A DNA stretch of 64,000 nt from Trichomonas vaginalis G3 (lineage: Eukaryota > Parabasalia > Trichomonadida > Trichomonadidae), in the NCBI RefSeq assembly GCF_026262505.1, contig NC_067206.1, forward strand, positions 26,985,896 through 27,049,895, written 5' to 3'. The notes beneath the pieces were generated by a model. That model was not told where the DNA came from. It was given only the letters and a program-made list of their open reading frames with translations, and did not search any database. The position numbers and the translations under genes were made by a program. Below are positions 50,267-60,898 of this stretch, piece after piece (positions within the stretch are counted from its first letter, which is position 1; each line of letters begins with the position of its first letter).

Positions 50267-52847
50267 TATGAAAAGTGACAAATTTGGGCTTTTTTTCCTA
50301 GGGTTATGATCTCTTCCTTTCTGCTCAATACGACAGAAATGAAAGAATGAATTTGTACTCCCTAATTGATTACTACAATCTGTATCTATCTTTAACATAG
50401 AATTAGCTGCATTGTGATTTATACTCCAGAATTATTCAATTTAAGATCAACCTCGTAAATTTTAATCATATTGCACCAATACTCCTACGTTGAGATAAGA
50501 ACATGATTATACATACCAAAGCCCCATATTAAAAATCAAAATTTAGCACCTCCATTATGCAACCACATTATTCGTCGCAAATAAGTATATTTACGCATAT
50601 TATGATGCATATTCACACAACTCGTATACATGAAAAGTTATTAAAATCAGACAAAATTATTGCAATAAGGAAAAAAAAACAACTTTATTATATATGTTAG
50701 TAATGAATTACAAATATTTCTACAAAGAATGCTCAATACTTCATATAATCTTCGAATATTTCTTATTACAAGTTAATACATTTTGACTCGAACATGATAA
50801 ACAAAAGCCGACACGCTGATTACTACATTTATGAAAATATAGTACGTTTCCATTCATCTGTTTACTTGTTTTTGTTGGAATAAAATCATTTTTTTTTTCT
50901 TTCATGAAATAAGAATTTTGCTGCGAAAGCAATATCTCTAACAATAATTAATACATTACGTCAACTCTGGAATGAGTATTTATCAAATATGATATCAAAA
51001 TCAAAAATTAGTTGTTTTTTATGAGTAAAAACGATGTAAATTGATTATTTGACTAATTATCAAATACTTTGATTTTCCAAATTTTTTTCGAAATTGATTT
51101 TTTCATGTGAAAATTCAAATTGTTTAATTTCATTTTTGAAATTTTGAATTTTTTTTGGAATTTTGAGTTGATCAATTCAGCAGAATTGATAATGCTATTG
51201 CTTTAGGGCATACCACAAGGTGATGAATAAAAGGTGAACATTAACAAATTATTTTAAATCACAAATATCATCCTCATCAACTTTAATTCTAAAAAGAACT
51301 GTACTGAATTATGAAAATGCATGATTTACATTATTAAAATCTTTGAATGAAAATAGTACAAGATAAGTTTTTATTCATTTTTAATTAGATTTAAACGAAA
51401 AACTACTCCATATTAAAATTTAAGTCGAGAAATCGTATTTTGTTCTTATTTGTTAGCATTTTGTAGACATTCTAATCTTGAATTAATTTGTTACATGATA
51501 TTATTAACAAATTTAACTGAAAAAATATGTTAATATGGAATAAACCATGATTATATAAGCTATCAATGCTATATATACATATGTAAAAGATTCATATTAA
51601 CTCAATTAACAAAAATGATAGATTTTCATAAAGGTTCAATCTAGGTTCGTCCGAAAATTTTGATTTTTATATAGAAGACATAGTTTCATATACATAATTA
51701 AATTTTCAAACAAATTTGATCATACCATTTATTAAGCAGGATAGTATATTAATTACTATCAGTATAAAAATATAAAAATGATTATATTTAATTATTGCAT
51801 AATTTAGTCAAAGAGTTATAAGCCTCAAGTGATCGTTATCACCTTCAATGCACGTATACTTTATTGATTCATAGATATTTAATCTATGTTTGACATGTTG
51901 TTGTCGTCATTCGTTTTGTTCCCATTCTTCCTAAGTTAGAATTAGAGAATACACCATCCACATCATCTAATTTGGTCCTCAGCGATAGATTGGTTCATTT
52001 TGGAGGAGTCCCATCAGACAGTTTTCGAGCACCAAATATCAAATTTTAATGTATACAAATCTTTAGTGATTTATAATCAGTTCCTAAGTTAGCAATTTAA
52101 ATAGGTATTGAAAATCGAAATTGTGTGAATTACTCTCAAATAACTCTCACTCAATCAATATATTTTTATTATCGGGTGTGTTATTGAAGTGGGTAATATA
52201 TGAAATGAAAATTTAGATGATTTATAAATTGAATGCTTCTTAATGAGTTTTTAAAAAGAATAAATTTAATTAATTTTACATACATATTTTCTCTAAAAAT
52301 TAGTGATTCAGCGGTTAAAATTGAAAATTGAAGTTTTCAATGAAAATATCAAAATTGACTAAAAAATTGTAATCAAATTATAATGGCATATTTAAATAGA
52401 ATACTAAAGATTTTCAAAAAAATTTTATGGGAAAGTTTATCAGCTTCAATCGATATTTAAATGAGTTATGGTTTCTTTTATGTATATATCTGTTTTTTAA
52501 AATTACTCATAACAAAAAATCCAAACCGATTGAAAAGTCCGACCATTTAAATCAACAATGCGACCACATAAATCGTATCGTCTTCCCTACATTGAATTTA
52601 TATTTCAGTCAATAATTCTAAAAACATATTTACTTTTTCATTCTTGTTGCAATATTAACCTTACCTGTTATAAAAAAAATCGGTTACTTTATTTTTGTGA
52701 AAGATTTGATCGAGCTTCAATATAAATAACTATGCAAATATGATGTAGATATCATTTTAATTATAAAATTTTTCTGAATCAGTGCATTCTTCGGAATGAT
52801 TATTCCGGAAAATAATTATCAGATCAAAAAAAAAAAAAAAAAAAAAA

Positions 52848-52905
52848 GGGTAGTGGGGCTTCCAGGGGCTGCGCCCCTTCTAGCCCCTAAAAAACCTAGA
52901 GGAGA
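52848..52905 (+). repeat. Left terminal inverted repeat of the Polinton (outer part)
   Basis: GGGTAGTGGGGCTTCCAGGG and the following bases form nested palindromes: GGGGCT...AGGGGC-TGC-GCCCCT...AGCCCC. Polinton termini begin with AG, which fits the A/GGG junction at 52847. The inner boundary of the repeat is unknown because the right end lies outside. Confidence 0.7.
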
Positions 52906-52938
52906 ACTAAAAAATTATATAGTAAGAAATTAAAGTTT

Positions 52939-54123
52939 TTATTCGATAAGAACGACATCGCTATCGTTTTCTTCTTCCTCCTCCTCTTCTTCATAGTCAG
53001 TATCTGATGGCTCTTTGTCAGCCACATGACCAGCAACAAATATTGAGACAAATTGTTTCTTTGGTTTTGTTAGCAGGAACTTTTGATGGTCGTAGAACAC
53101 GAATTCTACATTTTGAAAATGTTGTGCTGAGTATTCTGTGAAATGGGAAATTGGAATTGGTTCTCCCATGCCAAAACCAGCAATGGACGCGAACAAAACA
53201 TCGTCTTCGACTCTTGCAGGTTTGTCAATTGCAACAGTAGTTATTATGTGGGGTTTTCCTTCACATCCTGCAAGAGATTGTACATGATAGATTGCTTTTT
53301 CTTCTCCCTCAGGAACTGAAAGTGTGAAATGGAATGAGAGTTCTCCATATTCATTTGCTTCTTCGTAATAGTTGTATGTTGTAGGATACACCAATTGAAA
53401 TTTTCCTATTCTTGTTTCCCTCAGGTGTTGTCTATATTGCTTGGGAAAACATAAAATAAATTGCTCTATAGCTTGTGTTGCTATTAGATTGGTTGTAACT
53501 GGTAATTTTGAGGCGAAAAGGTCTACAAGAACACCGGGATTTTTTATGTCGTTTTCAATTGGTTTAACAGATTCTATGACTTTGTTAAACATTTCACTAT
53601 AATCTGTGTTGTCTTCGACCCCCCAATTGTTAAGAAGTTTATACAACAATTTCAGTCTTTTCATGGCGTATTTTCTTTGAATGGATTCGGGTAGCGAGAG
53701 GTTACAGTCGTCGGTTTGTGTTTCGTTACTCGAATATTGTTCAAGAGAAATTAAATCTTGAAATTGTGCTCTTGTTAACATACTTGTAGAACTATGTGAA
53801 ACTTGTTCTGGTGCTGGTTGTAAATCTGTTTCAGATGTTTCTGTTGTGTTTTGAGAAGAAGAAGAACTCAAATTGTTGGACAATTTGTCTTGAATTGTAG
53901 AACTATGTGAAACTTGTTCTGGTGCTGTTTGGACAACTGTATCTGTTGTGTTTTGAGAAGAAGAACTCAAATTGTTGGACAAATTGTCTTGAATTGTATG
54001 AGGAAGTTGCTTTGGTATTATAGGAGGTCGTAAGGGTTTTGAGAATGGTGAGACATAAGTTGTAGGAACTTTAACTGCAGAGGTAGTCGACGAATTGTTT
54101 GCGACACTTTTTCTTCCTTCCAT
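52939..54123 (-). CDS. Polinton-borne hypothetical protein, 394 aa
   Basis: This is the outermost gene, pointing towards the terminus. The N-terminal 115 residues are low-complexity with a duplicated segment (TIQDxLSNNLSSSSSQNTT ... APEQVSHSST). Residues about 125-365 look like a folded domain (MKRLKLLYKLLNNWG, GKFQLVYPTTYNYYEEANEY), and the end is a long run of Glu/Asp. I recognise no enzyme motif; it is not integrase or protease by eye. It is divergent from the large protein gene across a 560-base promoter region. Confidence 0.7.
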   Translation of the reverse strand: MEGRKSVANNSSTTSAVKVPTTYVSPFSKPLRPPIIPKQLPHTIQDNLSNNLSSSSQNTTDTVVQTAPEQVSHSSTIQDKLSNNLSSSSSQNTTETSETDLQPAPEQVSHSSTSMLTRAQFQDLISLEQYSSNETQTDDCNLSLPESIQRKYAMKRLKLLYKLLNNWGVEDNTDYSEMFNKVIESVKPIENDIKNPGVLVDLFASKLPVTTNLIATQAIEQFILCFPKQYRQHLRETRIGKFQLVYPTTYNYYEEANEYGELSFHFTLSVPEGEEKAIYHVQSLAGCEGKPHIITTVAIDKPARVEDDVLFASIAGFGMGEPIPISHFTEYSAQHFQNVEFVFYDHQKFLLTKPKKQFVSIFVAGHVADKEPSDTDYEEEEEEEENDSDVVLIE

Positions 54124-54685
54124 TATGAAAAATAAACTGTTTTTTTCGGACTACTCATAGAAAAGTTTAAAATAAACGGTTTTTACCAACGGAGACCCCT
54201 CTATTTTTTTATTTTATTTAATAGTTACCGTTGGCAAACCGTTCCATCTCAAATATTGAATGAACTATAAACGTTTTTTGTTTTCTATATATACTTTTTT
54301 GTCCAACGGTAAAACTTTTTACACAACGGTTTTTGAGAGTCGTCGCGTTGACTTTTTTGTAGAGCACTCAAAATAGTATAACTTTGTCCGGACAAGTAAG
54401 GGTCTATCGTCGCTACAGGAAAAGTTACAGGCGTTCCAAGGAAGTATACTTTGAGAAGCCTTTTCCCCTTATAGAATGAGATAGGACGGTTATTTTACAA
54501 AACTGACAACACTTTGACCGAGTAGTTTTTTGTGCTGAACAAAAGTGTCATATAAACATCTGTCAAAAACCGCTTTTTAACTTCACTTAAAATGCCACGT
54601 AAGCTACGTAAGAATATACGTAAGAGGAAGGGAGCATTGAAACATCCAATAGTAAAACTAACACACACAACAGTTGCAACAACAA
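54124..54685. promoter_or_regulatory. Divergent promoter region with clustered AACGG boxes
   Basis: Between the two divergent Polinton genes, AACGG or its complement occurs six times in about 155 bases (54175-54179, 54187-54192, 54228-54233, 54239-54243, 54304-54309, 54324-54329), often as CAACGGTTTTT. YAACGG is the classical Myb-binding site, and Myb proteins are abundant trichomonad regulators. Use by host Myb factors is inference. Confidence 0.4.
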
Positions 54686-57600
54686 ATGATGAATGACCCC
54701 ACTATGTTGCAACAAATGTCAAGCAACCCTATGCTTTTAAACCGAGTTATTGGTGCACAGAGTGGAGGTTTAAGAGCGGCACTTTTAGCGAAAATGGCAG
54801 GCTATGGTGGAGCTGCAGACGGAACAGCTTATAACCCTCAAAGTCAAATGAATTTGAGTTCACTCAAAAATCAAATAACAGATGTCAAAAAGTCAAACAT
54901 AGACATACAGAAACAAATAAGTGAAAACGAAAAGAAACTAGAATATGACAGACACACAAAGAAACTCAATGAGTTAAACGTAGAGAAAAAGAAGAAAGAA
55001 GAACAACTGAAAGAACTAAGTACAGAGGAATATGCGAAAAAAGTGTCAGAAAAAGCAGCAGAAGTAGCAAAAATGGAACAAGATGTTATAAATTTGAAAA
55101 ACCATACTACTCAATATAAAGTACTGAAAGATGAAGAGATAAAACAAAAAGCCCTGAAGACATATATGGATAGCGATGAGTATAAAAAAGAAGTTGAAGC
55201 AAATGTAAAGGCAGAAAAACTTTTACAGTTGCAAAACCAAACCGTACAGTATGAAAACTTAGCACAAGAAAGTAAAAATAACGACGCAGCCATGCAAAAG
55301 GCAATGAAAAGCGCAGAATATATAAAAGCTAATAATGACTGGTTAGATGCCCAAGCCAACGCTAAAGCAGCCCAACTTATAGGGTCAATAAGGACAAAAA
55401 TACAAGCGGATGAAGACAGTTCAAATGAAGCTTTAATGAATGCTGACTTTAAGAACGCCTTCGAAGCTCTTCATAGTAAGGTGAAACTAGTGAACGACTT
55501 CTCATCTGGAAAGAAACTGAAGTCTGAAGGTTTCGACAACGAGTTAAGAGAAGTAGCACAAAATATGACGAAAATAACAGATGCAGCAACGAGACAGGCA
55601 GTTCAAAGTGCCTATGACGCCGTTAGAGCAACTGTTGTGGAAAGTCAAGAAAAAGAGTTACAACAGACCAAAACAGACCTAGTAAATGCTTTCTTAAGAA
55701 CGAAAAGTCAGGTAGGACATTATGCTGCAGATGGAACATATGTGCCAGCTGGTGGAACTTATATACCACCAAACCCTCCAAGAGAAGCACCTGCACCAGG
55801 ACTACCTAAAACATTTACATCGTCACATGGACACAGACACAGGCATGCACCAAAACCAACAGTTCAAAACACTGCACCAAAACCAACAGTTCAAAACACT
55901 GCACCACAACCAACAGTTCAAAATCCAGCACCACAACCAACAGTTCAAAACACTGCACCACAACCAACAGTTCAAAACACTGCACCACAACCAACAGTTC
56001 AAAACACTGCACCACAACCAACAGTTCAAAACACTGCACCACAACAACCACAAACAGAGCAAGGACATAAAAGAAGTAGAGAACAAGGAAACCAAGAATT
56101 CTTAAAAATGCTTAAGGAAGACTATGGTTACCCAGATACTCTTGACTTTAGTGACAGATATAAAGAAGCTATTAGAAAGTTCAAGGAAGGAAATACTGAC
56201 CCGAACCTATTTAGCTTTATGGTTCAGCACCAAATGCGATATAATTTCAAACCTGGAAAATACAAGCTCGCTAAGGGATATGATTTAATAGCATATCATC
56301 CAAATGACATGGATGAATTTACTCCGAGATATTTGGTGTCAGAGATAAATGATAATTCAACTATCTTCATGAAACGCGTAAAAAATAGAGACGGAACGAA
56401 AGAAGAAAGGGTTATGAATGCGGATGACTTAAATAGGGAACTTGTTAAAAACGGTCTCGGAATATATGAAATGCCAGCAGATGAGGTACAAGAAACTCCA
56501 CAGGAAGAAGTTCAGATACAACCAGACATGGAAGAAATAGTTCAGCAACAACAGCTAGAAGAGCCTGAAGGAAACGAACAAGTCCCTCCTTTGGAAACTA
56601 ACTTCACAGAACTAGATGAAGATTTGGAACAGCCGAAAAATCTTGACCCTCAACAAGAGTATGCGGAGAATATGGAATCTTTCCAAGAGTCTAAGAAAAA
56701 TTCGGCTGACATAGTAGAAGAATATCGAAAAATGTTCGCCGACATACAAAAGACTCCAACATCAGATGAAAATATTCAGCATAGAATGGAAGAACTGAAA
56801 GAAAGTGTACGCAAATACAACAATCCTTTTTACTTACGACCATATAACGTTCAATCTTTGGCTGAACTCGGTGAAAATAAAAGGTTAAATTTCAACAAAA
56901 CATATAGAAATGAAACATTGTTTAAAGTTCATTCAGAACCTAACCAATATGGAAACAAACCTACTTTTGTTTCTGCAGACTATGGAACTACAATGAGATG
57001 GGGTCATAAAGCTAATCCGGATAGGTGGTTCATAAACTTACAACCACAATTCCAAGAAGTTGTAGACGCAATGGAAGTGAATGGTGAACCAGATATAGCT
57101 GGTATTTTCAGCGCGGCTTTAATGCCATTGAAAGATATGAAACATGCAGATATTTTGGACCAGTATGAAATGAACATGGCTGATGGAAATATAACACCTG
57201 ACGTTCTAGAACATTTATCTCAAAGAACTACACAGAACCATAGAGATGGTATATTTGGTGAAGAGTTTAGAAAGAAAGTTAGGGAGATAGAAGGAAGAGA
57301 ACCTATTGTACATGACCTTGCAAACGAAAGTTTACAAAATGTCATAAAAACTTACTTTGCAGACAATGAACTGAGAAGGGATGAATATTTAAGAAAACTC
57401 AAATGGACAGTACCAAATGAAATGTTAGTATTGAAAAACATGTTCCTTGACAAAATAAAACCAACTACAGAAATAAATGACGCAAGACTGAAACATTGGG
57501 TAAAAGCTTTCCCATTCACAAAAGATATTATTGGTAACATGGAAAGAAAACCAGAATGGCTACAAAAACATATATTTGGAAACGAGCTTATTCCATATGG

Positions 57601-58012
57601 ACAAGCTCTGTTTGAAGAGCTTGAACCGGAAACTCAGGAAAGAGTCATGCAAACAATACGCGAAGACTCAAATACAAACTATGACAAAATCTTTCTAGGA
57701 TATAGGTTACCTGAGATGGGCGACCAGAGCCCAAAGGCAAAAAGGACATGGGAAATTTACAACATACTAGGTGAACATGAGGCAAAGATGCAACAACTTG
57801 AAGCAGAGGGCAAGTTACCAAAAGCGACACCAAAGAAGAAGAGAAGAGTAGAACAAAGTGAAAGTAGTGAAGAAGTAACTTCATCTAGTGAAAGTAGTGG
57901 CAATGAAGGAAAAAGAAGAGTTAAAAACTCAGTCAGGAAGAAAGTAAAGCTTGGTCGAGTGGGTTCTATTATGACACATAAATCCAACTATTCTATATTT
58001 TTACCCATATGA
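54686..58012 (+). CDS. Large Polinton-borne coiled-coil/repeat protein, about 1108 aa
   Basis: The start is taken at the first ATG in the frame. The N-terminus is Met/Gln-rich, and about residues 55-330 are a long coiled coil (KNQITDVKKSNIDIQKQISE). A Pro-rich part leads into eight or so repeats of APQPTVQNT (about 388-453). About 460-1040 is a large folded region with no motif I recognise, and the end is Ser/Lys-rich and basic (SSEEVTSSSESSGNEGKRR). The stop codon lies one base before the ATG of the probable major capsid gene, suggesting joint expression and a virion-related role, but no family name can be given. Confidence 0.75.
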   Translation: MMNDPTMLQQMSSNPMLLNRVIGAQSGGLRAALLAKMAGYGGAADGTAYNPQSQMNLSSLKNQITDVKKSNIDIQKQISENEKKLEYDRHTKKLNELNVEKKKKEEQLKELSTEEYAKKVSEKAAEVAKMEQDVINLKNHTTQYKVLKDEEIKQKALKTYMDSDEYKKEVEANVKAEKLLQLQNQTVQYENLAQESKNNDAAMQKAMKSAEYIKANNDWLDAQANAKAAQLIGSIRTKIQADEDSSNEALMNADFKNAFEALHSKVKLVNDFSSGKKLKSEGFDNELREVAQNMTKITDAATRQAVQSAYDAVRATVVESQEKELQQTKTDLVNAFLRTKSQVGHYAADGTYVPAGGTYIPPNPPREAPAPGLPKTFTSSHGHRHRHAPKPTVQNTAPKPTVQNTAPQPTVQNPAPQPTVQNTAPQPTVQNTAPQPTVQNTAPQPTVQNTAPQQPQTEQGHKRSREQGNQEFLKMLKEDYGYPDTLDFSDRYKEAIRKFKEGNTDPNLFSFMVQHQMRYNFKPGKYKLAKGYDLIAYHPNDMDEFTPRYLVSEINDNSTIFMKRVKNRDGTKEERVMNADDLNRELVKNGLGIYEMPADEVQETPQEEVQIQPDMEEIVQQQQLEEPEGNEQVPPLETNFTELDEDLEQPKNLDPQQEYAENMESFQESKKNSADIVEEYRKMFADIQKTPTSDENIQHRMEELKESVRKYNNPFYLRPYNVQSLAELGENKRLNFNKTYRNETLFKVHSEPNQYGNKPTFVSADYGTTMRWGHKANPDRWFINLQPQFQEVVDAMEVNGEPDIAGIFSAALMPLKDMKHADILDQYEMNMADGNITPDVLEHLSQRTTQNHRDGIFGEEFRKKVREIEGREPIVHDLANESLQNVIKTYFADNELRRDEYLRKLKWTVPNEMLVLKNMFLDKIKPTTEINDARLKHWVKAFPFTKDIIGNMERKPEWLQKHIFGNELIPYGQALFEELEPETQERVMQTIREDSNTNYDKIFLGYRLPEMGDQSPKAKRTWEIYNILGEHEAKMQQLEAEGKLPKATPKKKRRVEQSESSEEVTSSSESSGNEGKRRVKNSVRKKVKLGRVGSIMTHKSNYSIFLPI
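55849..56043 (+). repeat. 27-bp tandem repeat in the large Polinton protein
   Basis: About seven copies of CCACAACCAACAGTTCAAAA-CACTGCA encode APQPTVQNT. The copies are almost identical. Long frames on the opposite strand here are by-products of the repeat. Confidence 0.9.
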
Positions 58013-58013
58013 A

Positions 58014-59621
58014 ATGTACGCCGCTCAGAATATAACGCCAACAGTTTTGGATGCCATGAACGGAAATGTTTCCGAATGGTATAACGAATGCGACAATGCC
58101 ATTAGAAGGTCAGAAATAGTTCCTGGAACTTACGAATATACAACTGCTGTTTCTTATGGAAACGTAGGTGAGTTTGGAGAAGGTTCTTCAACAACAGTAG
58201 ATATTGCTTGCGACAGGTTTCATATTATTTCTATTGACAACTCATTCTTATACGTGGAACAAGACATTGAAATAAAACCTTCTGCCAAGTTGTCTGACAA
58301 GAAAGGTTGCAATGGAATTTTCTATGTCGGATACCAATATGCTCCAGAAGTTTTCATGGGATATAAGATATATTCTAACTCTGACTTAGTTCAAACAGTA
58401 ACATGGGCAAACTATGAATGGTTCGCTTTGAGAAACTCAGTACAACCACAAGCTAGAGAACAAACAGACCAGTATGCAAATATTGAGAAAATAAGAAGAC
58501 TTGACCCTAACGTTCCAGGAGTTTATGTTAACCTTTCTGGACAAACTGCAGCAGCAGTAACCAAAGTAAAACTGAAACTTAGAGTTCCTTTGTCATCTTT
58601 CCTCATCTTCAGGTTTTTAAGATACTTGCCAAACTGGGCAGGAAAAATTTCTATCGAACTTACTCCAAGCAAAAATAACTTAGTCATTGCACCAACACAA
58701 GACCCATTCACTATTACAGACGTAAAGGGAACAAATCAAACGTCATTCGCCGAATTTTGCAAAGACAAAGTTGACTTAGACTTTGGTTTCTCAAACTTCA
58801 ACAATGAAGTAAACTATTATTTCAATGCTGCTGGAACTGCTTGGGACCCAGTTAAGTTCACATGCGAAAAATTTGAATGCAAGAGAATAGAAAGCAGACT
58901 TGCAGTCTATATGTTGGACCCAGATATTTCAAATGCTTTAGCTGCCAAATATATTGCAGTTCCACTTATGTTCCCTATACACCAAATATCTGTCAAAGAC
59001 TTTGCAGGTGAAGTTGGAAACCAAAGTGCTGACCCAGGTGCAAGAACAGATATTGCTTTAACAACTGCAATGAAACATGCAGATACTATGTTTGTACTGT
59101 TCAGACGAACTATAAATGACTATTCTTGTTTCTACAACCCCGGTATTAAATATCATATAAACATAGATGGCAAATATTATCCAAGAGAAGAATATTCTAC
59201 AGTTGAGGATATGAGGTCATACAACTTGACATTAGATGCTATGAACTTTAACAACAACTTCACAACAACCATTAACCCTGAAATGCAAAGTTCTATTATG
59301 CCATATGTGAAAGTATGGACTCATACAGGAGGTCAAAAAACTCAATATACAAATGGAGACCGTTCAAACTTTTGGCTTGGCATTCCATTTGCTGACTCAG
59401 AAGACTTTATGGGTGGTATTTCAACTGTTGGTACTGTACAAATACAATATACTGGTGACAGAGACGGTCCAGATGAACTGAGAGCAAAGAAGTTTACAAA
59501 ACCAATAGCACTTTTCACGGAAGATGCTCTTTTGAAGATTCGTTCGATGAAACCTGCTGGGGCTCCTCAGATTGGCATAACGACAGCTTCCATCGAGCAG
59601 ATTTTGGCAGCAGGTCAGTAA
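58014..59621 (+). CDS. Probable Polinton major capsid protein, 535 aa
   Basis: The length and all-beta character fit a double jelly-roll major capsid protein. Features include alternating strands in VDIACDRFHIISIDNSFLYV, LKLRVPLSSFLIFRFLRYLP, SIELTPSKNNLVIAP and the closing GGISTVGTVQIQYTGDRDGP. It follows the large repeat protein by one base, and a probable minor capsid gene and packaging ATPase gene lie downstream in the same element. This is a family-context call; no short sequence motif defines these capsids. Confidence 0.65.
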   Translation: MYAAQNITPTVLDAMNGNVSEWYNECDNAIRRSEIVPGTYEYTTAVSYGNVGEFGEGSSTTVDIACDRFHIISIDNSFLYVEQDIEIKPSAKLSDKKGCNGIFYVGYQYAPEVFMGYKIYSNSDLVQTVTWANYEWFALRNSVQPQAREQTDQYANIEKIRRLDPNVPGVYVNLSGQTAAAVTKVKLKLRVPLSSFLIFRFLRYLPNWAGKISIELTPSKNNLVIAPTQDPFTITDVKGTNQTSFAEFCKDKVDLDFGFSNFNNEVNYYFNAAGTAWDPVKFTCEKFECKRIESRLAVYMLDPDISNALAAKYIAVPLMFPIHQISVKDFAGEVGNQSADPGARTDIALTTAMKHADTMFVLFRRTINDYSCFYNPGIKYHINIDGKYYPREEYSTVEDMRSYNLTLDAMNFNNNFTTTINPEMQSSIMPYVKVWTHTGGQKTQYTNGDRSNFWLGIPFADSEDFMGGISTVGTVQIQYTGDRDGPDELRAKKFTKPIALFTEDALLKIRSMKPAGAPQIGITTASIEQILAAGQ

Positions 59622-59934
59622 GTTGTTCTTGAACTGACTTCTCTCCGTCAAATATTGACAGTACGCCAGTTTTGACATAATATTGTAAGATAAACTTACC
59701 TTTAGAAATATCTGTAAGTTTTGTTGTTATATTTTTGTCAACGTCAAGAACTTTCACCATTTCAGTTATACCAACTTTCTTTGCTTTATGAAAATATTTT
59801 GGTTCAGCAAATATTGCTATTCTATAACATTTACCATTGTTTGTATAAAGAACTATTCTGTCAATGTATTTGTATTGTTTGTGTGTGTAAACTTTGTTCT
59901 GCTTCAATTCGAAGAGATACTCGAATACGTCCAT
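59515..59934 (-). CDS. Polinton-borne small protein, 139 aa
   Basis: The protein starts MDVFEYLFELKQNKVYTHKQ and looks folded, mixed alpha/beta, ending in a polar tail. Its 3' end overlaps the end of the capsid gene by about 107 bases on the opposite strand, which is unusual but plausible in a compact element. Family not recognised. Confidence 0.55.
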   Translation of the reverse strand: MDVFEYLFELKQNKVYTHKQYKYIDRIVLYTNNGKCYRIAIFAEPKYFHKAKKVGITEMVKVLDVDKNITTKLTDISKGKFILQYYVKTGVLSIFDGEKSVQEQLTDLLPKSARWKLSLCQSEEPQQVSSNESSKEHLP

Positions 59935-59952
59935 CTTTTTATTCTAAGTAAA

Positions 59953-60474
59953 ATGTCATTTCCGAAAAATAGAAGCGTGAGTGTTTCAAAAGGTTTAATG
60001 GCGGTGGCAGATGTGAAGTTAAATTCACCAACTCAAACAAACAGTCAAAGTGTTGTTGTCAATGTCAAAGACAGAGATGTTGAAGTGGGGAAACCATACG
60101 AAGACGAAGATGGTATAACAATTGTTCCTGTAAAAGAACAACCAACATATCCTGAAGTTAGCAGAGACTTAAGTTCTGTTGCAGATATTCGAAACGACTA
60201 CCAACAACTGAAAGACAAACTTCAAACTCAGGAGAAGATTTGTCAAGCTTTAAGTATAATGTTAAACTTGGTCGAACACAACCCTGTAAAAGTGAACTCA
60301 TATGTCATTGCACCTCATGAAGTTTTGAAAGAACTATTGAAACTTTTGACAGAGGCAGACGATATAAACATCAAAGAAATAGAACCCGACATTAGTTGCT
60401 GTGGTGTTTCATATAATGTCATTGACAAGATATACGTTATGAAAGGAGGTGAAACGTTGAACTTAAAAGTATAG
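59953..60474 (+). CDS. Polinton-borne hypothetical protein, 173 aa
   Basis: I take the ATG at 59953 (MSFPKNRSVSVSKG); the frame is open upstream but its early residues are an antisense shadow. A polar N-terminus is followed by a short coiled coil (IRNDYQQLKDKLQTQEKICQ) and a C-terminal part with two Cys (DISCCGVSYNVI). Divergent from the 139-aa gene across 18 bases. Not recognised. Confidence 0.6.
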   Translation: MSFPKNRSVSVSKGLMAVADVKLNSPTQTNSQSVVVNVKDRDVEVGKPYEDEDGITIVPVKEQPTYPEVSRDLSSVADIRNDYQQLKDKLQTQEKICQALSIMLNLVEHNPVKVNSYVIAPHEVLKELLKLLTEADDINIKEIEPDISCCGVSYNVIDKIYVMKGGETLNLKV

Positions 60475-60541
60475 TTTCCCAGACGTCATAAAAATATTTG
60501 ACGACCACAACATTTCATTAAAATTTATTTGCTAAGTAAAA

Positions 60542-60772
60542 ATGTCAAAACTTCTTGAAAGATGTTTGAAGAAAAATAATATAGACTTTATTTCATGTAA
60601 AGGACTTTACACACTTTTGAACGATATGAAAGACCCTGTTTTGTTTGTTCGTGTAGACAAAGGAAAGTTCTATGTCTTTACAAAATATTTGAACTTCTTA
60701 GACAGAGAACTTCAAGAAACGCCATGTGAAAGTTTAGATGAAGTTCTTCTCCACTTTCAGAAAAACTTTTAA
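60542..60772 (+). CDS. Polinton-borne small protein, 76 aa
   Basis: MSKLLERCLKKNNIDFISCK begins a compact protein with alternating strands (LFVRVDKGKFYVFTKYL) and a C-terminal helix. It has a good ATG after an A-rich leader, like its neighbours. Function unknown. Confidence 0.5.
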   Translation: MSKLLERCLKKNNIDFISCKGLYTLLNDMKDPVLFVRVDKGKFYVFTKYLNFLDRELQETPCESLDEVLLHFQKNF

Positions 60773-60898
60773 ATATATATAAATGGCAGAAGATATAATG
60801 GTTTATACTATTACGACTAAAAACCCTGAGTCATATAATTCTATAACAACAAACTTACAAAGTCCTCAAGGACGGTATTGTAAACTAACTTAAACACA

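Larger units (their letters stand above)
48724..52847. other. 4.1-kb gene desert
   Basis: Very AT-rich. Short frames (for example 49946-50215 and 52427-52615) lack ATGs or family resemblance. It holds a 15-bp-stem hairpin at 49748-49795 and a GC-rich hairpin at 50231-50248. The left edge of the Polinton, preceded by 22 A's (52826-52847), closes it. No RNA gene recognised. Confidence 0.5.

Noticed and set aside
55815-56095. Antisense frames rich in LLVVVQCFE and CWLWCSVLN
   Set aside because: By-products of the 27-bp repeat read on the other strand.
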